A stretch of DNA of 28,209 nucleotides from an uncultured Clostridia bacterium (lineage in GTDB: Bacteria; Bacillota; Clostridia; UBA1381): assembly GCA_910585795.1 (NCBI GenBank), contig CAJUFV010000005.1:1-28209 (forward strand). The letters are read 5' to 3'. The notes under the pieces were generated by a model. That model was given only the letters and a program-made list of their open reading frames with translations. It searched no databases and was not told the origin of the DNA. The translations under genes were made by a program, and so were the position numbers. Of the stretch, positions 26,037-28,209 are shown one piece after another. The stretch's first letter is position 1; every line of letters starts with the position of its first letter.

Positions 26037-26915
26037 TTATGATGCTTTATTTAGATATTTATGATATTCCATCGGTGTCATACAGTTTAATCTTTCCTGA
26101 TATCTGTTATTATTGTAATATTGAATAAATTCTGCTATTGCTGATTCTAAATCGCTGTAATTATCAAATTTATTCAAATAATACATCTCCGTTTTTATTA
26201 TCCCCCAAAAGCCTTCCATAGGACCATTATCTATACATTTCCCTACACGAGACATACTTCTTATCATTCCGGCTTCTTTAATCATATTTACAAACGCAGG
26301 ACTAGTATACTGAAATCCTCTGTCACTATGAAATATTGGATGAGCTTCCGGATTTTCTGCAACTGCTGTTTTAAATGTCTTAAATACCAGCTCATTATTA
26401 TTTCTGTCACCTAATTCCCATGCTACTATATGATTATCTCCTAAGTCAAGTATAGCGCTTAAATATGCTTTACTATTAACACCGTATTTAAATTCAGTAA
26501 CATCTGTAAGCCATTTCTCATTATATGTATTAGCATTGAACTTACGATTAAGTATATTCTCTGCTGCCTGTTCTTTAGACGAACGAACAGTGCATGAATG
26601 TCTGTTTCTGCGTATTACAGAGTATATTCCTATTTCTCGCATTATTCGTCTGATTCGTTTATGATTAAATTTCGTACCATATTTTCTATTTATGAATATC
26701 ATCATTCGACGACTTCCAAGTGTTCCGTTATGATATTCTTGCATTATTTTTATTTTTTCAGCTAAATCCTCGTTTGTTAATTGTCTTTGACTGGGTTTAC
26801 GATTTAACCATTTGTAGTATGATGAACGAGAAATATTTATTTTATCACATAATGTACTTATCGAATATTGATGTTCTTCATGCAATTCCTTAACAGTGAT
26901 AAATTTGTATTCCAA
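26037..26915 (-). CDS. IS3-family transposase OrfB (DDE catalytic subunit)
   Basis: 292 residues of integrase-core transposase. An N-terminal HTH_21-like region holds SRSSYYKWLNRKP and GSRRMMIFINRKYG. The DD(35)E triad is visible as LTDVTEF (Asp138), FHSDRGFQY (Asp198) and NGPMEGFWG (Glu234), followed by the K/R-rich KTEMYY and a YYNNNRYQ C-terminus. The assigned start is TTG at 26915 with GGAG five bases upstream. The frame stays open upstream into the end of orfA, so the active transposase is probably an OrfAB fusion made by a -1 frameshift. It lies in the -1 frame relative to orfA. Confidence 0.93.
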   Translation of the reverse strand: MEYKFITVKELHEEHQYSISTLCDKINISRSSYYKWLNRKPSQRQLTNEDLAEKIKIMQEYHNGTLGSRRMMIFINRKYGTKFNHKRIRRIMREIGIYSVIRRNRHSCTVRSSKEQAAENILNRKFNANTYNEKWLTDVTEFKYGVNSKAYLSAILDLGDNHIVAWELGDRNNNELVFKTFKTAVAENPEAHPIFHSDRGFQYTSPAFVNMIKEAGMIRSMSRVGKCIDNGPMEGFWGIIKTEMYYLNKFDNYSDLESAIAEFIQYYNNNRYQERLNCMTPMEYHKYLNKAS

Positions 26916-26926
26916 TTTTACTCCGC

Positions 26927-27604
26927 TCAGTACCGCCTCCTTTCTACCTCCTGCAATTTTTTTATTATTCGATTCTCTAACTCCAGTTCGGCATTTTTTG
27001 CTGCCAGTTTTCTGTTCTCAATACGAAGCTTGTCCAGTTCAGTCAACTCATTCTCCGGTTTTGCTTTGCCTCTGCGATCTATTAACCCATCTAATCCTTT
27101 TGCTTCATATTTTTTAACCCATGAATATATTTGTTGATATGATACTTTATATTTGTCCATGGCTGCATAATAGTCTTTGTTATTAGCAATACAAAACAGC
27201 ACTATTTCATTTTTTTCTTCAAGTGTAACCTTACGTCCCTTAGTCATAAGTTTTTGCCTCTTTTCTCTTGAGTCTGAATTTATATGACTATTATACACCT
27301 CAATCCATCGGTTGAGAAGGGATTTTGAATAAATTTTATATTTTTTACAAACATCATAGAGTGAATATGTTCCGGAAAGATAATCTTTAACCGCCATAAG
27401 TTTAATATCTTCATTCCATTTATTATGTCTGCTGTCATGACAAAGTCCGTCAACTCCCATAGATTGATAAATATGCCACCAATCTCTTACTGTATATTTG
27501 CTTGCATTAATTTGAGCCGCTATTGTTGCCCAGCTACCCTCATTTCTTTCATATGCCATTACTGCATTAATCTTTGTTTCTAAATCAAATTTTTTTGACG
27601 ACAT
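26927..27604 (-). CDS. IS3-family OrfA (HTH and leucine-zipper subunit)
   Basis: 225 residues, longer than the roughly 100-residue OrfA of small IS3 members but like the IS150 group. It has three helix-turn-helix-like segments: 22-53 (SWATIAAQINASKYTVRDWW), 78-105 (SLYDVCKKYKIYSKSLLNRW) and 144-175 (DYYAAMDKYKVSYQQIYSWV). A leucine-zipper-like coiled coil follows (188-217). It should bind the terminal repeats. The ATG at 27604 has GGAGGA upstream. The TGATATAAT at the IS tip forms an extended -10 that could drive it. The downstream A7 run (26963-26957, - strand) is a probable frameshift site. Confidence 0.93.
   Translation of the reverse strand: MSSKKFDLETKINAVMAYERNEGSWATIAAQINASKYTVRDWWHIYQSMGVDGLCHDSRHNKWNEDIKLMAVKDYLSGTYSLYDVCKKYKIYSKSLLNRWIEVYNSHINSDSREKRQKLMTKGRKVTLEEKNEIVLFCIANNKDYYAAMDKYKVSYQQIYSWVKKYEAKGLDGLIDRRGKAKPENELTELDKLRIENRKLAAKNAELELENRIIKKLQEVERRRY
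26957..26963 (-). promoter_or_regulatory. programmed -1 frameshift site between orfA and orfB
   Basis: A run of seven A (codons ATA AAA AAA in orfA) near the orfA 3' end is followed by two Shine-Dalgarno-like AGGAGG-type sequences. Shifting -1 here enters a frame with no stop before the orfB start. IS3 elements make their transposase this way, and the upstream-facing Shine-Dalgarno sequences are known stimulators. Confidence 0.65.
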
Positions 27605-27635
27605 ATTTTCCTCCTCAGTGTTTTGTTATTTACTG

Positions 27636-27660
27636 TGTCTACTCTTTGGGGATTATATCA
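27636..27660. repeat. IS left-end terminal inverted repeat (orfA side)
   Basis: Read on the - strand it begins TGATATAATCCCC and ends GTAGACA, pairing imperfectly with 25958-25982. The tip TGATATAAT is also an extended -10 sequence. It directly abuts the broken PAPS-reductase-like gene. Confidence 0.75.
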
Positions 27661-27915
27661 TATTGCGAGTTCAGCCGTGTTGGTTGTGTTGGTTGCCCTA
27701 TGGCTGGTAAGGGTAGTAGATATGCAGAGTTTAGGAGATACCCAAAATATGAGCAGATGTATATACATGCTTTTGAGCGTATGCTTGAACTGCGAAAAGC
27801 GAATGAAAAGGATGTAAACGGTAGTCGTATATGGCAAAGCGGATATGATGTGTTTCGTTGGTGGATGAAAGAAGATTTTACACAATATGAATTTACCGAC
27901 AAAGATTTCGAGTAG
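27661..27915 (+). pseudogene. 3' fragment of a phage-type PAPS reductase family gene
   Basis: The last 84 codons of a protein that is open up to the IS edge. It has RVGCVGCPMAGKGSRYAEF, then RRYPKYEQMYIHAF and IWQSGYDVFRWWMKED. These match the C-terminal part of phosphoadenosine-phosphosulfate-reductase-family proteins common in Firmicute phages and mobile elements, with the conserved Cys-x-x-Cys. The N-terminal nucleotide-binding domain is missing because the IS end replaces it. No start codon or ribosome binding site remains, so I treat it as a broken gene. Confidence 0.8.
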
Positions 27916-27922
27916 ATAGACA

Positions 27923-27997
27923 ATGAATAAATCAAAGTTATTAGTCGCGGCAAAGCCCATATTGTTTAACAGGTCAGGATGGAGGAGTGATACATAA
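27923..27997 (+). CDS. possible 24-residue peptide gene
   Basis: A short frame starting 7 bases after the PAPS-reductase fragment stop and sharing its last base with the next gene's start (TAATG). The packing is phage-like, but no clear ribosome binding site precedes it and the peptide is not recognisable. Confidence 0.2.
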   Translation: MNKSKLLVAAKPILFNRSGWRSDT

Positions 27998-28209
27998 TGG
28001 CGGTATGCAGGATATGCGGAGCGGAATTTACAAAAACAAGCAGCAGCGCTGAAGGTATATGTAATAATGACGGGTGCTGGAAAAAGGCGTGGAATGACGC
28101 TGTAGCTCCGTTTAGCAGAGGAAAGAAAAGGGCGGTTACAGTGCGTATAAACCACCGAACTACAGCATATGAAAAAGCACGTATAATACAGCTGTTTAAA
28201 AGCGGCAGA
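27997..28209 (+). CDS. small zinc-ribbon protein, partial (runs off the window)
   Basis: At least 71 residues, starting with ATG at 27997 after a strong GGAGGAG (27981-27987). CRIC (Cys4, Cys7) and CNNDGC (Cys22, Cys27) form a four-cysteine zinc-binding pattern, followed by a basic region (FSRGKKRAVTVRINHRTTAYEKARI). Small proteins like this are common beside PAPS-reductase-like genes in phages. The 3' end lies outside the window; the function is unknown and DNA binding is only a guess. Confidence 0.7.
   Translation, partial: MAVCRICGAEFTKTSSSAEGICNNDGCWKKAWNDAVAPFSRGKKRAVTVRINHRTTAYEKARIIQLFKSGR

Larger units (their letters stand above)
25958..27660 (-). mobile_element. IS3-family insertion sequence (IS150-like)
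   Basis: A 1703-bp element with orfA and orfB in the two-frame IS3 arrangement and imperfect 25-bp terminal inverted repeats with TG...CA tips. The flanks, GATAC on the left (25953-25957) and TATTG on the right (27661-27665), do not form a 3-5 bp target duplication. The genes on the two sides are unrelated and both broken. The coding parts look intact, so the element may still be active. The 25-bp ends are inferred from internal symmetry and TG/CA tips, without a reference copy. Confidence 0.85.

Overview
The window looks like an AT-rich genome of an anaerobic, plant-polysaccharide-degrading Firmicute (class Clostridia). The support is strong GGAGG-type ribosome binding sites, Gram-positive signal peptides, Pro/Thr-rich linkers, InlB-type (Listeria-Bacteroides) repeats and uronate catabolism. 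A gut pectin degrader of the Monoglobus/Ruminococcus kind would fit, but the species cannot be fixed from sequence alone.

Layout. (1) 77-598, + strand: a GNAT acetyltransferase that converges on the next gene across a bidirectional terminator (831-866). (2) 926-8503, - strand: a 2525-residue secreted mosaic protein with a transglutaminase-like core, TPR, discoidin-like, Ig-like, LRR_5, beta-helix and InlB-repeat parts. It has its own promoter (8630-8659), embedded in an inverted repeat. (3) 8747-25966, - strand: a tightly packed uronate-polysaccharide operon. In transcription order it encodes a 5'-truncated two-domain esterase (SGNH + SASA), a GH28 polygalacturonase-like enzyme, a GH2 beta-glucuronidase-like enzyme, a 2758-residue secreted GH115 + CE12-like fusion, then uxaC, uxaB and uxaA. 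(4) 25958-27660: an IS3-family insertion sequence (orfA/orfB on the - strand). (5) 27661-28209, + strand: a fragment of phage-type DNA, holding the 3' end of a PAPS-reductase-family gene and the start of a small zinc-ribbon gene.

How the genes work together. The secreted GH115-CE12 protein probably removes glucuronate and acetyl decorations outside the cell. The signal-less GH28 and GH2 enzymes would finish uronate-containing oligosaccharides in the cytoplasm. UxaC, UxaB and UxaA turn galacturonate into tagaturonate, altronate and 2-keto-3-deoxygluconate. No transporter, regulator, KDG kinase or KDG aldolase lies in the window.

The main anomaly is the IS. It separates two unrelated broken genes, has no visible target duplication, and provides the first three codons of the remaining esterase ORF. 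The IS therefore marks a rearrangement junction that cut off the operon's 5' end. I saw no rRNA, tRNA, CRISPR array or known defence system. The most novel material is the two giant secreted proteins and an accessory module they appear to share with the esterase.
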